DNA of 64,000 nt, from NCBI RefSeq assembly GCF_902506065.1, contig NZ_LR732912.1, positions 1,937,983-2,001,982 on the forward strand, written 5' to 3'. Source of the DNA: Arthrobacter sp. 9V (GTDB lineage Bacteria > Actinomycetota > Actinomycetes > Actinomycetales > Micrococcaceae). Positions 26,169-34,509 of the stretch are shown one piece after another. The stretch's first letter is position 1. Each line of letters opens with the position of its first letter. The position numbers and the translations under genes were made by a program. The notes under the pieces were generated by a model. It saw only the letters and a program-made list of their open reading frames with translations, was not told the origin of the DNA and did no database searches.

Positions 26169-26260
26169 GCGTGCGCCCGCAGGAAGTCCCATGACAGGCA
26201 CATCCGAGGGGAGCCCGGTTCAACCTTCGGTTCGAAGAGATGCCGTTGACGGGCGCACGC
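26169..26260. repeat. Inverted repeat, 11 bp arms 70 bases apart
   Basis: GCGTGCGCCCG at 26169-26179 and its exact complement CGGGCGCACGC at 26250-26260. It lies between the HNH gene and the tRNA-like gene, upstream of the terminase block, where packaging sites often occur. Could be a long stem-loop or a terminase-binding/cos-related element. Confidence 0.6.
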
Positions 26261-26303
26261 TGTGTTGAGGGAACACCTCATTCAGAAGCTATGGAGCTTC
26301 CGT

Positions 26304-26382
26304 GGGCTGACAGGATTCGAACCTGCATCTCTGGAGTGGCCCCAGCCAAATTCCATCGCTCTTCCAATTGAGCTACAGCCCG
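26304..26382 (-). tRNA. tRNA-like gene, anticodon not assignable
   Basis: On the minus strand, the acceptor GGGCTG/CAGCCC, a good D arm (GCTCAATTGGAAGAGC) and T arm (CAGG-TTCGAAT-CCTG) are all clear. Between D and T arms are about 31 bases, eight more than a normal class I tRNA. No 5-bp stem with a 7-base loop can be drawn: the best pairing is TGGAAT/ACTCCA with one mismatch and a 12-base loop. It may be a degenerate or unusual tRNA. No CCA is encoded. Confidence 0.6.
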
Positions 26383-26495
26383 GGCAGGTTTCGGGGCTTA
26401 TGCACCTGCCAGCTATCCCAAGTTCCGTGGTGCAGCCCCACAGCTCACTGCTACTCACGGAAACGGACCCCTATGCGTCTCCCCAAGAGACGACG

Positions 26496-26533
26496 AAGGC
26501 CCGGACTGTATTGGGGATAACAGTCCGGGCCTT
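26496..26533 (-). terminator. Strong hairpin ending the early operon
   Basis: AAGGCCCGGACTGT (26496-26509) pairs perfectly with ACAGTCCGGGCCTT (26520-26533) across a 10-base loop. It lies after the last early gene on the minus strand and before the tRNA-like gene. No long U-tract follows in either direction, so termination may be partial, allowing regulated read-through to late genes. Confidence 0.65.
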
Positions 26534-26601
26534 CTGCCTGAAAGTAGAGACACTTCCGCGGCGGTACCACTAGTTTAATTCAGATCGGCGTGGATTAAAA
26601 G

Positions 26602-27192
26602 CTAGCGGGTGGGCGTGTTGATGGCGGCGTTGAGGTGGTGCATCTCAGCTCCCACCCATGCTGATCCGCAGTTGCCGCACTCCACCCATGCCTCGCCGTT
26701 GAACGCGTGCCCAGTGAGGCAGCGCTTCCACCTGGACTCGTCCTCCTCGAACGCCGTGTAGAACAGCTCCCCACACTGCGGGCAAGGGGCGTCGATCACG
26801 AGCGGCTTGGCTGGCTGAAACACCTGCTCGATGGCGGCCACCCACTCCGCGGTGAACTGCTCGGCTTCCTTCCGCGGGCCATCGTTCACTGATGCCACCC
26901 GCGCCCATGCCTTCATGGAGTCCTCCAGCGACCCATGCTTGACACCCGGGAAGAATTTGCCGTGCTGGAAGAACACCACGGACTCGATGCGGAGGTACAG
27001 GTCATAGGCGGACAGGGCCAGTGGTGCCGGTGTTCCGGACCCTCCACCCTGAGACGATCCGCTGATGCCTTTGCACGCTACCCGCAGCTGGTCCAGCAGG
27101 GGCGGGGCTTTGACCCATTGCGGGCCGTTGTCCGTTTCAATCTTGTGTGTGGTCTCCATGGTGAGCTGGTCTACGTTGGTTGCGAGGTTCAC
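26602..27192 (-). CDS. Phage protein with C-terminal zinc ribbon
   Basis: 196 residues, GTG start with GGGGAG upstream. A helical middle (ALSAYDLYLRIESVVFFQHG) is followed by a cysteine-rich end: CPQC, C-LTGHAF, CGNC. Similar proteins are common just upstream of packaging genes in actinophages; no function known. It ends the early operon. Confidence 0.65.
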   Translation of the reverse strand: MNLATNVDQLTMETTHKIETDNGPQWVKAPPLLDQLRVACKGISGSSQGGGSGTPAPLALSAYDLYLRIESVVFFQHGKFFPGVKHGSLEDSMKAWARVASVNDGPRKEAEQFTAEWVAAIEQVFQPAKPLVIDAPCPQCGELFYTAFEEDESRWKRCLTGHAFNGEAWVECGNCGSAWVGAEMHHLNAAINTPTR

Positions 27193-27368
27193 CGTGGCTC
27201 CCCTGGGTTGCGGCGGTTGACGGGCGTGGCGCGTGAAGCTTCTGCCCGTATCAGGGCCACTCGCTCCTCGTCGGCCTCTTGCCGGCGCTCTTGGAAGTGG
27301 CAGCCGCAGGCGCGTCCCTTAGCGCAGCGGTACGGGGTCCAGCAGCAGGACCGTTTGCAGTTCTTCAC
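27189..27368 (-). CDS. Cys-rich small phage protein (59 aa)
   Basis: GTG at 27368 overlaps the preceding stop by 4 bases (GTGA). Cysteines in KNCKRSCCWTPYRCAKGRACGCHFQER suggest metal binding. The rest is a charged helix. A longer frame from 27476 would fall entirely within the neighbour and is not supported. Confidence 0.55.
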   Translation of the reverse strand: MKNCKRSCCWTPYRCAKGRACGCHFQERRQEADEERVALIRAEASRATPVNRRNPGEPR

Positions 27369-27859
27369 TTGGCCTGCCCTCCATCCTTGGCCGGCCTGCG
27401 TCCTCGCATGAGTGGCGGCAGGAAGCCCAGCTTTCGGCACTCTGTGACCGTGAGCTGCCGGCGGCATCCACTGCACTCCCAGGTCGGCTGCTCCGAGTTA
27501 CTTGCGACGCCCCGGTACTCTCGGCATTCATGCTCGGCCACGTAGTTCAGGATGATCGTTCCGTTGGCCAGGCTCGCCCTGTACTCGATGCGGTCCTTGG
27601 CAGGGATCTTGTAGCGCTTGTTCGGCTGGCCCACGCAGTAGAGACGCCGGGTCTGGCCGTCCGGGAAACTAACCGCGAAGAGCTCTGCCATCAGACGGAT
27701 GTCCCTGAACTCAGGGTGGTAGTAATTCAACGTCTCGATGCCCACGGTGATGTGCGCACCGCTCCATCTCACGTCAGTGCCACTTTGCAATGATCCGCTC
27801 TCGACAGCTTTGGAGATGATCTGCATAGCTTCATAGGTTGTCGGCTTGGGGATGCTCAC
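27365..27859 (-). CDS. Hypothetical phage protein with Cys pair
   Basis: 164 residues, GTG start with GGAG 7 bases upstream. Beta-rich (HITVGIETLNYYHPEFRDIR ... GTIILNYVAEHE) with CSGCRR and a following Cys near the end as possible zinc knuckle. It overlaps the RusA stop by 4 bases. No family recognised. Confidence 0.6.
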   Translation of the reverse strand: MSIPKPTTYEAMQIISKAVESGSLQSGTDVRWSGAHITVGIETLNYYHPEFRDIRLMAELFAVSFPDGQTRRLYCVGQPNKRYKIPAKDRIEYRASLANGTIILNYVAEHECREYRGVASNSEQPTWECSGCRRQLTVTECRKLGFLPPLMRGRRPAKDGGQAK

Positions 27860-28254
27860 AGGTCAGCTCCTGATTGGTTGATGGTGACCAAGACCCCGGG
27901 GGTGCCGTGATAGGTCTTCGCTGCGGTGATGTTCACAACCCGGGCATCGTCAGTGATGACGCCTCGAAGCTGCTTGGTGGTGGACAGGGAGTCCATGACA
28001 GCGCGGATGAGCTTGTCCAAGTCGGGCTTGACCGCGGGGAGCGGCCAGCGGGGGCGCTGTGGCGGGGCGAGCTGGAACACGAGGCTGACGGTGATCGGGC
28101 CGTCGAGCGGTTCGCCTGTGTGCTTTGCCATGGTCGCTGCGCGGATCTTCAGGCGCCATTCCCGCAGTTTCGGGGTGACTCCGACGATGCGGCCTCGGTA
28201 GTTGTTCACTGAGCCCTGGGGGACAGGCGTGCCGGGAATGAAAGTGTGAATCAC
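27856..28254 (-). CDS. RusA-like Holliday junction resolvase
   Basis: 132 residues from GTG at 28254, with GGGAGG 6 bases upstream. Core RusA signs: beta strand VSLVFQLAPP, then KPDLDKLIRAVMDSL with the metal-binding aspartates, and VITDDARVV with the last two. It resolves four-way junctions formed during phage recombination and replication, beside SSB and ERF-type genes in the same operon. Confidence 0.88.
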   Translation of the reverse strand: MIHTFIPGTPVPQGSVNNYRGRIVGVTPKLREWRLKIRAATMAKHTGEPLDGPITVSLVFQLAPPQRPRWPLPAVKPDLDKLIRAVMDSLSTTKQLRGVITDDARVVNITAAKTYHGTPGVLVTINQSGADL

Positions 28255-28436
28255 TGGGCACCTCCCTCGCTGGGGCCGGCCAGCGCGTAGTCGACTCTGG
28301 TCGTGGGAGCTGCCATTAGCGCCGCTGCGTGGGCGAACAGGTCCAAGAACGAGTGCATCCACTTGCTATCAGTGAGAGTGACTGGCTGTTTGCAGATCCT
28401 GCACTTGCCTTCGAGTGGCTTAGAAAGGTGGCTCAC
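28251..28436 (-). CDS. Small Cys-pair phage protein (61 aa)
   Basis: GTG at 28436 lies 8 bases after GGAGG and inside the last codons of ssb. CRICKQP near residue 11 is a single zinc-type Cys pair; the middle is a hydrophobic helix ([14 protein letters not shown]). Its end overlaps the RusA start by 4 bases. Function unknown. Confidence 0.55.
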   Translation of the reverse strand: MSHLSKPLEGKCRICKQPVTLTDSKWMHSFLDLFAHAAALMAAPTTRVDYALAGPSEGGAQ

Positions 28437-28962
28437 TTTCACCACCTCCGAATCCTCCCTGTGGAGCGGTGCCCCAGCTGCTGCTGTCGCTGGTGCTGGG
28501 AGTTGCCCACTGGTCTTGCTGTGCGGGCTGGTTGCCCCAGTTGTTGCCGGTGTTTGTGGTGCCGCCAAAGCCTCCAGCGCCCTGGCCGCCACCGTTGCGT
28601 GATGTGCGGGTTACCTTCGCGGTCGCGCTCCTGAGCGAGGCGCCGATTTCGTCCACTTCCAGCTCGATCACTGTGCGCTTCTCGGCCTGCTTGGTTTCAT
28701 AGCTACGGGACTTCAGCCGGCCTTCCACGATGACGCGCATGCCCTTGGTGAGGGACTCGGCCACGTTCTCGGCCATTTCCCGCCACACCGAGGCCCGGAG
28801 GAATAGGGTTTCTCCGTCCTTCCACTCATTGGACTGCCGGTCGAACGTCCGGGGAGTAGAAGCGATGGTGAAGTTAGCCACCGCGGATCCGCTCGGGGTG
28901 AAGCGCAGCTCGGGATCGTTCGTGAGATTGCCGATGATCGTGATTGTTGTTTCGCCTGCCAT
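28420..28962 (-). CDS. ssb: Single-stranded DNA-binding protein
   Basis: 180 residues. N-terminal OB fold ([20 protein letters not shown] ... [20 protein letters not shown]), a Gly/Gln/Asn-rich linker (from about 120), and a C-terminal tip ending ESEPPF, the protein-interaction motif. Binds and protects single strands in phage replication. AAGGCGG precedes ATG. Confidence 0.95.
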   Translation of the reverse strand: MAGETTITIIGNLTNDPELRFTPSGSAVANFTIASTPRTFDRQSNEWKDGETLFLRASVWREMAENVAESLTKGMRVIVEGRLKSRSYETKQAEKRTVIELEVDEIGASLRSATAKVTRTSRNGGGQGAGGFGGTTNTGNNWGNQPAQQDQWATPSTSDSSSWGTAPQGGFGGGESEPPF

Positions 28963-28964
28963 GT

Positions 28965-29204
28965 TCAGGCCGCCTTTCGTTCTGATTTGAGTTCCTCGAG
29001 GAGGTCCGGCCGGAAGCCGTACCAGTGCCGTTCATCCACCTTGACCACTGGCGCGCCCATGTAGCCGAGTGCCTTGACTGCCTCCAATGCGGCCAGGTCC
29101 TGGCTGATGTCAACGGTTTTGAACGTGAAGCCTTCGCGTTCCAACCAGTCCTTGGTCAGGGTGCACTGGACACATGAGGGCTTCGAATAGACGGTGACTA
29201 CCAA
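28965..29204 (-). CDS. Glutaredoxin/NrdH-like redoxin
   Basis: 79 residues. TTG at 29204 has AGAGG upstream and overlaps the helicase stop. Thioredoxin-fold active site CVQC in [20 protein letters not shown], and a cis-Pro region GAPVVKV. NrdH-type redoxins supply electrons to ribonucleotide reductase, so it may boost dNTP supply during lytic growth; no phage reductase gene is visible. Confidence 0.82.
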   Translation of the reverse strand: MVVTVYSKPSCVQCTLTKDWLEREGFTFKTVDISQDLAALEAVKALGYMGAPVVKVDERHWYGFRPDLLEELKSERKAA

Positions 29205-30430
29205 GTGACTGCCTCTTTCTGTGGTTGGTCCCAGCCGTAGTACTTGCGCCGGGTTTCGGGGTGGATGTTGTCTGCGGTCCACGGGAACGGGCCGCCGCGC
29301 TCCAGACGTTTAGGCCAGTCCGTTTGCTGGTTACGGTCACCGCGCCAGCGCTGGATAGTCGCGCCAGTGGTGCCGTCAGCCTCGGGGGCGAGCCCAAAGC
29401 CGAACTCCGGCCAGCCCATGAACGCAGCTGAGCCACGAGGGGACAGGTCGCGGGCCTGCTGGCCGTTTCCCTTGGGGGAGTGGCCCTCCATGACCATCAC
29501 CAAGCCGCGGTCCCGCAACGAGTCCAGCGCGGTGATGAGCGGGGCCGCGTCGTCGTCGTTGTTGATGCCGTTCGGGACCATCTTGTAGATCGGGCCGATG
29601 AACAGGACGTCGGGCCGGTTCTTGTCCACCAGGCGGTGGATGGCACCCAGCGCGGCGTCCTTGGTGATGTCGATCCGGCCTGTGCAGGCAAGGTCGATGT
29701 TGGACGGGTCGTTGCTGCCGTAATGGCAGGCCTTGGCTGCCATGCCACGTACTTCGCGCCGCCACTGGCCCTCAGTGTTCTCAACGTCGACCACCTGCAC
29801 CCGTAGCGGGTCGATGTGGTCAAGGCTGACTGGGTTGATGCCGGCGGCGAACTGGACAGCCATCTGGCGGATCCATGTGGACTTACCGAAGCCCTCGAAC
29901 CCGGTGATGATCATCCGGTCACCGCGTTCGAACAGTCCCGGCACCAGCCAGTCGTGGTCTTCCTCGGTGGCAAGAACCTCGCCCAGCTTCTTCGAGTCGA
30001 TGCCCTGTCCGGGGGTGTTGTCCCGGATGCCCTGCAGGTCCTCCATCGCGTCACTGAGCGCCTTGGCCGGTGGCAGCCCTTCAGCGGTGGCCTGCTGGAT
30101 GAGCCGTTGCCCGGCAGACCGGAGCGCCCGCTTCACGGACGCCTCCCGGACCTGCTTGGCGTAGAACTCCACCGTGTGAGCCGAAGACGTGCCTTCCATC
30201 CAGGCGAACACTTCCGTGATCTGCAGGGCCTGCTGCCCGCGAGCTCTCAACTTCAGGTACACAGACCCTGGCTCGATGGGCTCCGACGTCGGATGCATCT
30301 CCTGCATGGCCGCGAACGCCTCGCCCAGTACGTGCGACTGAAAGTCCAGCGGGTTCACGATCTCAGTGGCGAAGCGGACAGCATCCCGGGACAGGAGGCA
30401 GGCGCCGATGACGTAGTGCTCTGGTGTCAT
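29198..30430 (-). CDS. DnaB-like replicative helicase/ATPase
   Basis: 410 residues from ATG at 30430, overlapping the previous stop (ATGA). An N-terminal DnaB-like helical domain (about 1-100) precedes a RecA-fold ATPase: Walker A TGFEGFGKST (about 178-187), Walker B DVLFIGPI, and a sensor region MVMEGHSPKG. The ATPase half resembles AAA_25/RepA. It should unwind phage DNA with the replication protein encoded just upstream. Confidence 0.85.
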   Translation of the reverse strand: MTPEHYVIGACLLSRDAVRFATEIVNPLDFQSHVLGEAFAAMQEMHPTSEPIEPGSVYLKLRARGQQALQITEVFAWMEGTSSAHTVEFYAKQVREASVKRALRSAGQRLIQQATAEGLPPAKALSDAMEDLQGIRDNTPGQGIDSKKLGEVLATEEDHDWLVPGLFERGDRMIITGFEGFGKSTWIRQMAVQFAAGINPVSLDHIDPLRVQVVDVENTEGQWRREVRGMAAKACHYGSNDPSNIDLACTGRIDITKDAALGAIHRLVDKNRPDVLFIGPIYKMVPNGINNDDDAAPLITALDSLRDRGLVMVMEGHSPKGNGQQARDLSPRGSAAFMGWPEFGFGLAPEADGTTGATIQRWRGDRNQQTDWPKRLERGGPFPWTADNIHPETRRKYYGWDQPQKEAVTW

Positions 30431-31266
30431 TGGTTCGCCCACCCATACTGCGACGGGACGGCCCCTGTGGATGCCACCGGCTTTGCCTTGCTGAGCCACA
30501 TCCGGAAGGATGCATCCCAGTCGCGCTGGCGCCGGTCGTTGGCCTGGGCGTGAAGCTTGAACCTCTCAGCCTCTCCTGAGAAGTCGAGGCTCCGAGACGC
30601 TGCGTAGCTCCTGTGCGCGTCGTTCGGTTGCCAGGTGGCAGGGAGTGGACGCTCCGGCTTCTTACGTTCCCCCTGCACCCCCTCACCGCTAGGTGAGGTA
30701 GTTGTAGTAGTAGCTGTAGATGTAGGCAACCCTTGGGCTTGGGCGTCGTTTACCCTAAACAGCGGGGTAACTTCAGGGGTAAGCCCTTGGGTAAAGGCTG
30801 AAATGTCGGTGCCCGTTCCCTTGACCAGTGACATGACCTTGGGTTGCCTAAACGCTGCCCACTCCGGAAATTCAGCATTGAGGCGCTGCAGTTCGAAGGT
30901 GATCACTTCCCGGATGCGCTTGGAAGCCACATCCGCGTAGGAGTTCACCATCGAGATGGAGAGTTTTGGCTGCTTGAGAAGCCCGTCATGGCGCAGGAAT
31001 GACCTGATCAGGATCTCTTCTGTCTCGTCATCGATGAGTACGAAACGGCTTGCCTGAAGCCCTTCCGCTGCCGCCCGAATGGATTGCGGCGTCATATCCC
31101 TGGTCATTGCTGCCAGGCGCGCCGGCCTCCAATCGGCTACGCCTACATAGCTGAGCCTGGGGTGAGTCATCAGTAGCCAGTACAGATGCTGTTCGATGAT
31201 GGTTAGGCCCCGCCAGTCCTCGTCTGTATGGATCGCGGTGTTGATGTTCGCCCTGTCACGCGCCAA
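30427..31266 (-). CDS. Phage replication initiation protein, winged-helix type
   Basis: 279 residues, TTG start with GGGGAGG 9 bases upstream. N-terminal region (about 15-120) resembles phage replisome-organiser winged helices (HTDEDWRGLTIIEQHLYWLL ... RAAAEGLQASRFVLIDDE). A Thr/Ser/Pro linker follows (about 185-205), then a DnaD/DnaT-like C-terminal motif (GEAERFKLHAQANDRRQRDW). Likely loads the adjacent helicase. Confidence 0.72.
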   Translation of the reverse strand: MARDRANINTAIHTDEDWRGLTIIEQHLYWLLMTHPRLSYVGVADWRPARLAAMTRDMTPQSIRAAAEGLQASRFVLIDDETEEILIRSFLRHDGLLKQPKLSISMVNSYADVASKRIREVITFELQRLNAEFPEWAAFRQPKVMSLVKGTGTDISAFTQGLTPEVTPLFRVNDAQAQGLPTSTATTTTTSPSGEGVQGERKKPERPLPATWQPNDAHRSYAASRSLDFSGEAERFKLHAQANDRRQRDWDASFRMWLSKAKPVASTGAVPSQYGWANQ

Positions 31267-31555
31267 CGTATTCCACCTCCCCAGCGACCCAGCGGGCCTC
31301 GAACTCTTCGAGAGTCAGCCGTGGGGTGTGCTGCCAGTGCTCGATGAGCTCCCAGGATGCATAACGCTGGGCGCGATGGGCTGAGCCAGTGAAGAGGTCC
31401 AGCCCATCAATGTGCAATGACCGACCTAGCCTGTTCACCAGCACGCCGCCGGTGGCCTCCAGAGCCTGGTCGTAGGCGTGCTTGATGTAGCCGTCGTAGG
31501 CGTCACGCATTTCTTTCCAGCGCTCGGCCGCGTGTGTGAATATTGCGCTTGCCAT
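31256..31555 (-). CDS. Hypothetical phage protein (99 aa)
   Basis: Helical, aromatic-rich protein (AERWKEMRDAYDGYIKHAYD ... ELIEHWQHTPRLTLEEFEAR), no recognised family. Its end overlaps the replication gene's start. First gene of the replication group on this side of the divergent plus-strand gene. Confidence 0.55.
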   Translation of the reverse strand: MASAIFTHAAERWKEMRDAYDGYIKHAYDQALEATGGVLVNRLGRSLHIDGLDLFTGSAHRAQRYASWELIEHWQHTPRLTLEEFEARWVAGEVEYVGA

Positions 31556-31657
31556 CAGCGCTTCACCTCAGAGGTGCCCCGCAGGCCTGAGGCTTCAATG
31601 TCCCCCATGCTGCACTGCAAGGCATAGCCCACGGTGACAGTGAAATAGGATGTGCTG

Positions 31658-32302
31658 GTGAATAGTGACGAGATTTGGCTGCTCCAACTGTGGAGCGGCG
31701 TATTTGGTGCGGCAATCAGTGCCGTCCTCGCAGCCGGGGTGGCCATTCTCGTCGTGACTCTGACAAACAAGCACCAAACAACGCTGTCCCAAAAAGCAAT
31801 CGACGAGCAGCGGAGGCTCGCCGAGGTTGCTTTGGAGGAACAGAAAAGGCAGTTTGAGCTGACGCTTAAGCGGCAGAGCGAAGAAGCCCGGCAGGACCGA
31901 CTACGACTGGCCGTCCATGATGCCGTGGCGGCAGCCGATGATGTAGCAATTGAGTATGACAAGGGCCTTGACGCCATCGATGCCATATTGCAGAGAATGC
32001 GATCAGCCGTGTTTCGTTGGAGTACCGAGGTTTCCGACCGCAATGCGGTGAAAGAGGTCATGCGCTGGCCGCACCACACTGCCAATTTGGCCATTGCCGC
32101 CGCGAAGAGTCTCACGCCTGACGGGCCGCGTAATACGCCAGAGTTCGAACGGCTGATCTTTTCCACTGAAACATTCATCTCGCTGTTTTCGGCCATTCCT
32201 CGCCAGGGCGACGCGGAGACAATCCGGGGCATGAAACTGCTAGCACAGGCTCGTAAACATCCCGACGCGCTGGCCGCCGCTTTCGAGGCGAGGGGTAAGT
32301 AG
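31658..32302 (+). CDS. Membrane-anchored coiled-coil protein on the opposite strand (possible moron)
   Basis: 214 residues from GTG at 31658 (AGGA 8 bases upstream; GTG at 31652 possible). One membrane helix (about 10-36, SGVFGAAISAVLAAGVAILV), a long coiled coil (about 45-85), then a helical domain. It runs against the surrounding early genes, so it may be expressed in the lysogen. The opposite strand also has a long frame but with unnatural composition. Function unknown; exclusion or defence is a guess. Confidence 0.65.
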   Translation: MNSDEIWLLQLWSGVFGAAISAVLAAGVAILVVTLTNKHQTTLSQKAIDEQRRLAEVALEEQKRQFELTLKRQSEEARQDRLRLAVHDAVAAADDVAIEYDKGLDAIDAILQRMRSAVFRWSTEVSDRNAVKEVMRWPHHTANLAIAAAKSLTPDGPRNTPEFERLIFSTETFISLFSAIPRQGDAETIRGMKLLAQARKHPDALAAAFEARGK

Positions 32303-32351
32303 GCTGGCCCAGATGCAGGGGATGGTGCCGTTGCTGCTGGGGTGGGCCGGC

Positions 32352-33875
32352 TCATGCTGCCACGCCCAGGGATTCAGCGCCGATCATGATCAGGTCACGG
32401 GCCGCCGGAGGAGTGACCGCATTGCCGGACTGCTTGACCTGCTCCCGCTTGTTCCCGGTCATGACGTACTCCCTGGGAAACGCCATGCCCGCCATGATTT
32501 CGTGGGGTTCCAGCATCCGGAACGTGCAGTCCTCAACCTTGGGCGGCTGCACTCCCATCAGCGCATGGTGGTTGCCGCTGGCAGCGAAGGTGTCCAGCGG
32601 GTCATAAACGTCCTTTGGAGCGTTCTGCCCGCGCAGCGTGACCATCGCGTAACGGTCCACGGTGGTCAGCGTGCCGATGGGCTTGTCCATGCCCTGGGGT
32701 TTGCTTGAACCGTAGTAGGGCATCAGCAGCGACTGGTGGCCCGCAGTTGTCAGGGTCCGCATGGTCTCCTGGACCGGTGTGGTCATCTCTGCCCCACCGG
32801 TGTTGTTCCGCATCAGGTACGCCTCGGGATAGCCCAGCAAGCCCGTTTCGTTCCGCGTGGTCTGGGTGCGCATCGCCTGGGCGATCTCCTGAGCTTCCTT
32901 TCCGTGACGACCTCCAACCGGAACCAGCAGCCCGCGAGTGTAAGAGGTGGTCTGCGTGCGGAACGCTTCGCGGTCGACGTCGGACAGGATGGGAGCACCG
33001 CGGACTGCATCCACGGCCAGCCGAGCTCCGCCGAAGCGGTCAAGGCCTGCCTGAATCCGGGCCATGGTTTTCGGGGACAGCGGCTTGTCGCGATCCCCGA
33101 TCCTTTGGCCCTTCAGGGTCCAGTCGATGGCGTCAGCAGCAGGCAGCCAGCCGGGCTCAACGATGGCGTTCTTGCATGAGGTGTGCGGGCAGCGGAAGTT
33201 GTACTGCGCACGGTAGCGCCCCCAACGTTCGGCCTTCTTGAAGACTTGCAGAGCATCAACCAGGCCATGCTCAGGGCAGACGGCCTTTGGTCGGAGGCGG
33301 TCGAAGTTTGGTCGCTGGTTGCCCTTCTTCCAGAACACCACGTACATGCGATCCCGGGACTGGGGAGCAGGGAGCCCTCCGAGCTGGGCGTGCATGCTGT
33401 TCATGTAGACGATGTGGTGCTCGTAGCCGAGAGCGTGCATGCATCCGAGCCACTGGTCGAAGAACAACCAGCGGGCGGCGTCCACGACGTTCTCAGTGAA
33501 GATCAGCTTGTAGTCGTGCTCTTCGGCGTAGCGGACAACATCCCACATGGTGGCGCGGGACCTATCAGCGGCCTCGTCAATCTGCTCGCCAAAAAGGGCG
33601 CCCTGATGGGTGACTCGCTTCTTGCCCTTGGCCACTGAGTGGTTGGTGCATGAAGGCGACGCCCACAGGATGTCAGTGGTGAATATCTTGCGGGGGTCGT
33701 ATTGGCTGATGTCCTTTTCGATGTGCAGGGCGTCGGGGTGGTTGGTGTTGTGGGTTTCGATGGCGCGGGCCCAGTGGTTCATGGCAATGGCTACTTCGAT
33801 GCCTGGGACCATGGTTGCGCCGGTGGATGAGCCGCCGGCGCCGCAGAACATGTCGGTGATGGTGAGTTGAGTCAT
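32352..33875 (-). CDS. DNA (cytosine-5)-methyltransferase
   Basis: 507 residues. Motif I DMFCGAGGSS (7-16), catalytic Cys76 in motif IV (ASPSCTNHS; the usual Pro-Pro-Cys is Pro-Ser-Cys), ENV (128-130), QSRDR (172-176), and GNAVTPPAA near 484. A long variable region lies between VIII and IX. No restriction partner is visible, so it is an orphan enzyme, probably shielding phage DNA from host restriction. Confidence 0.92.
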   Translation of the reverse strand: MTQLTITDMFCGAGGSSTGATMVPGIEVAIAMNHWARAIETHNTNHPDALHIEKDISQYDPRKIFTTDILWASPSCTNHSVAKGKKRVTHQGALFGEQIDEAADRSRATMWDVVRYAEEHDYKLIFTENVVDAARWLFFDQWLGCMHALGYEHHIVYMNSMHAQLGGLPAPQSRDRMYVVFWKKGNQRPNFDRLRPKAVCPEHGLVDALQVFKKAERWGRYRAQYNFRCPHTSCKNAIVEPGWLPAADAIDWTLKGQRIGDRDKPLSPKTMARIQAGLDRFGGARLAVDAVRGAPILSDVDREAFRTQTTSYTRGLLVPVGGRHGKEAQEIAQAMRTQTTRNETGLLGYPEAYLMRNNTGGAEMTTPVQETMRTLTTAGHQSLLMPYYGSSKPQGMDKPIGTLTTVDRYAMVTLRGQNAPKDVYDPLDTFAASGNHHALMGVQPPKVEDCTFRMLEPHEIMAGMAFPREYVMTGNKREQVKQSGNAVTPPAARDLIMIGAESLGVAA

Positions 33876-34147
33876 GATGTTGGCCTCCAGTAGGCGCGGT
33901 GGGGTGCTCGGATGGCAGGGGCTTCTATGACGACGACGTGCCCTGAGCCGCCTGATCCGGGGATCTTGGCTGCTTCGGTGATGTAGCCGCGGGGCTGGCC
34001 GTCGATCTTCACTCGATGGCGCTGAGCGACAGCAGGCAGGTCAGCGAGGGCGAGCTGCAGCAGCTCGTCGTTCGTGGCGCCTGATGCCTCGTTGTTGACG
34101 ATGGGCCAGATGGCCCTGAATGTCTGGGTCTCGGTCGTTGCGGTCAC
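33872..34147 (-). CDS. Hypothetical phage protein (91 aa)
   Basis: GTG start overlapping the HNH gene's stop (GTGA); the end overlaps the methyltransferase ATG by 4 bases. Sequence MTATTETQTFRAIWPIVNNE... ends in a basic, Pro-rich tail. No motif recognised. Confidence 0.6.
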   Translation of the reverse strand: MTATTETQTFRAIWPIVNNEASGATNDELLQLALADLPAVAQRHRVKIDGQPRGYITEAAKIPGSGGSGHVVVIEAPAIRAPHRAYWRPTS

Positions 34148-34509
34148 CGTGCCACCTCCAGCGCGGTACGGGAACCGTCGACCTCAAGTCGCCATCGGAA
34201 CCCAGACCAGTCCTCCAGAGGTGTCATGTCCGGGTGTTCCCCAATGCCCAATCGGAACCCTCGTCCTGCTGCCTCGATGGGGTGCGCCTCAACGTGACCG
34301 TGGCACCGGGTTGTACCAGTGCCACACATCAAGACCAGGTTCGCTGGGCCGTTGACCCATGCTTGCTTGGTGCCTCCCATCCCGCGTGATCTGCGGTGCT
34401 GAAGCGAGTACCAGCCGCTGCTGGTGTCCACGTGGCAGCCGCACCACTGGCATGTGGACTGGTCCCGCTTGATGACCGTCTGGCGGACCTTGGGTGTTGG
34501 GCCGCTCAT
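34144..34509 (-). CDS. HNH endonuclease-like protein
   Basis: 121 residues. CQWCGC and LQHRRSRGMGG (the His of HNH), then NLVLMCG...CHGHVEAHP supplying the last Cys/His. This matches the short HNH proteins common in actinophage early regions. Its ATG overlaps the previous stop (ATGA). Confidence 0.82.
   Translation of the reverse strand: MSGPTPKVRQTVIKRDQSTCQWCGCHVDTSSGWYSLQHRRSRGMGGTKQAWVNGPANLVLMCGTGTTRCHGHVEAHPIEAAGRGFRLGIGEHPDMTPLEDWSGFRWRLEVDGSRTALEVAR

Noticed and set aside
26304..26382. tRNA gene as the phage attachment site
   Set aside because: Phage genes lie on both sides, and the true junctions are in comEC as shown by restored frame.
26262..26573. 103-codon plus-strand frame reading GLTGFEPASLEW
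   Set aside because: Typical false protein produced by translating across a tRNA T arm.
31555..32355. 266-codon minus-strand frame opposite the coiled-coil membrane gene
   Set aside because: Ser/Arg/Ala-rich composition without a domain; the plus-strand protein has natural helix and coiled-coil pattern.
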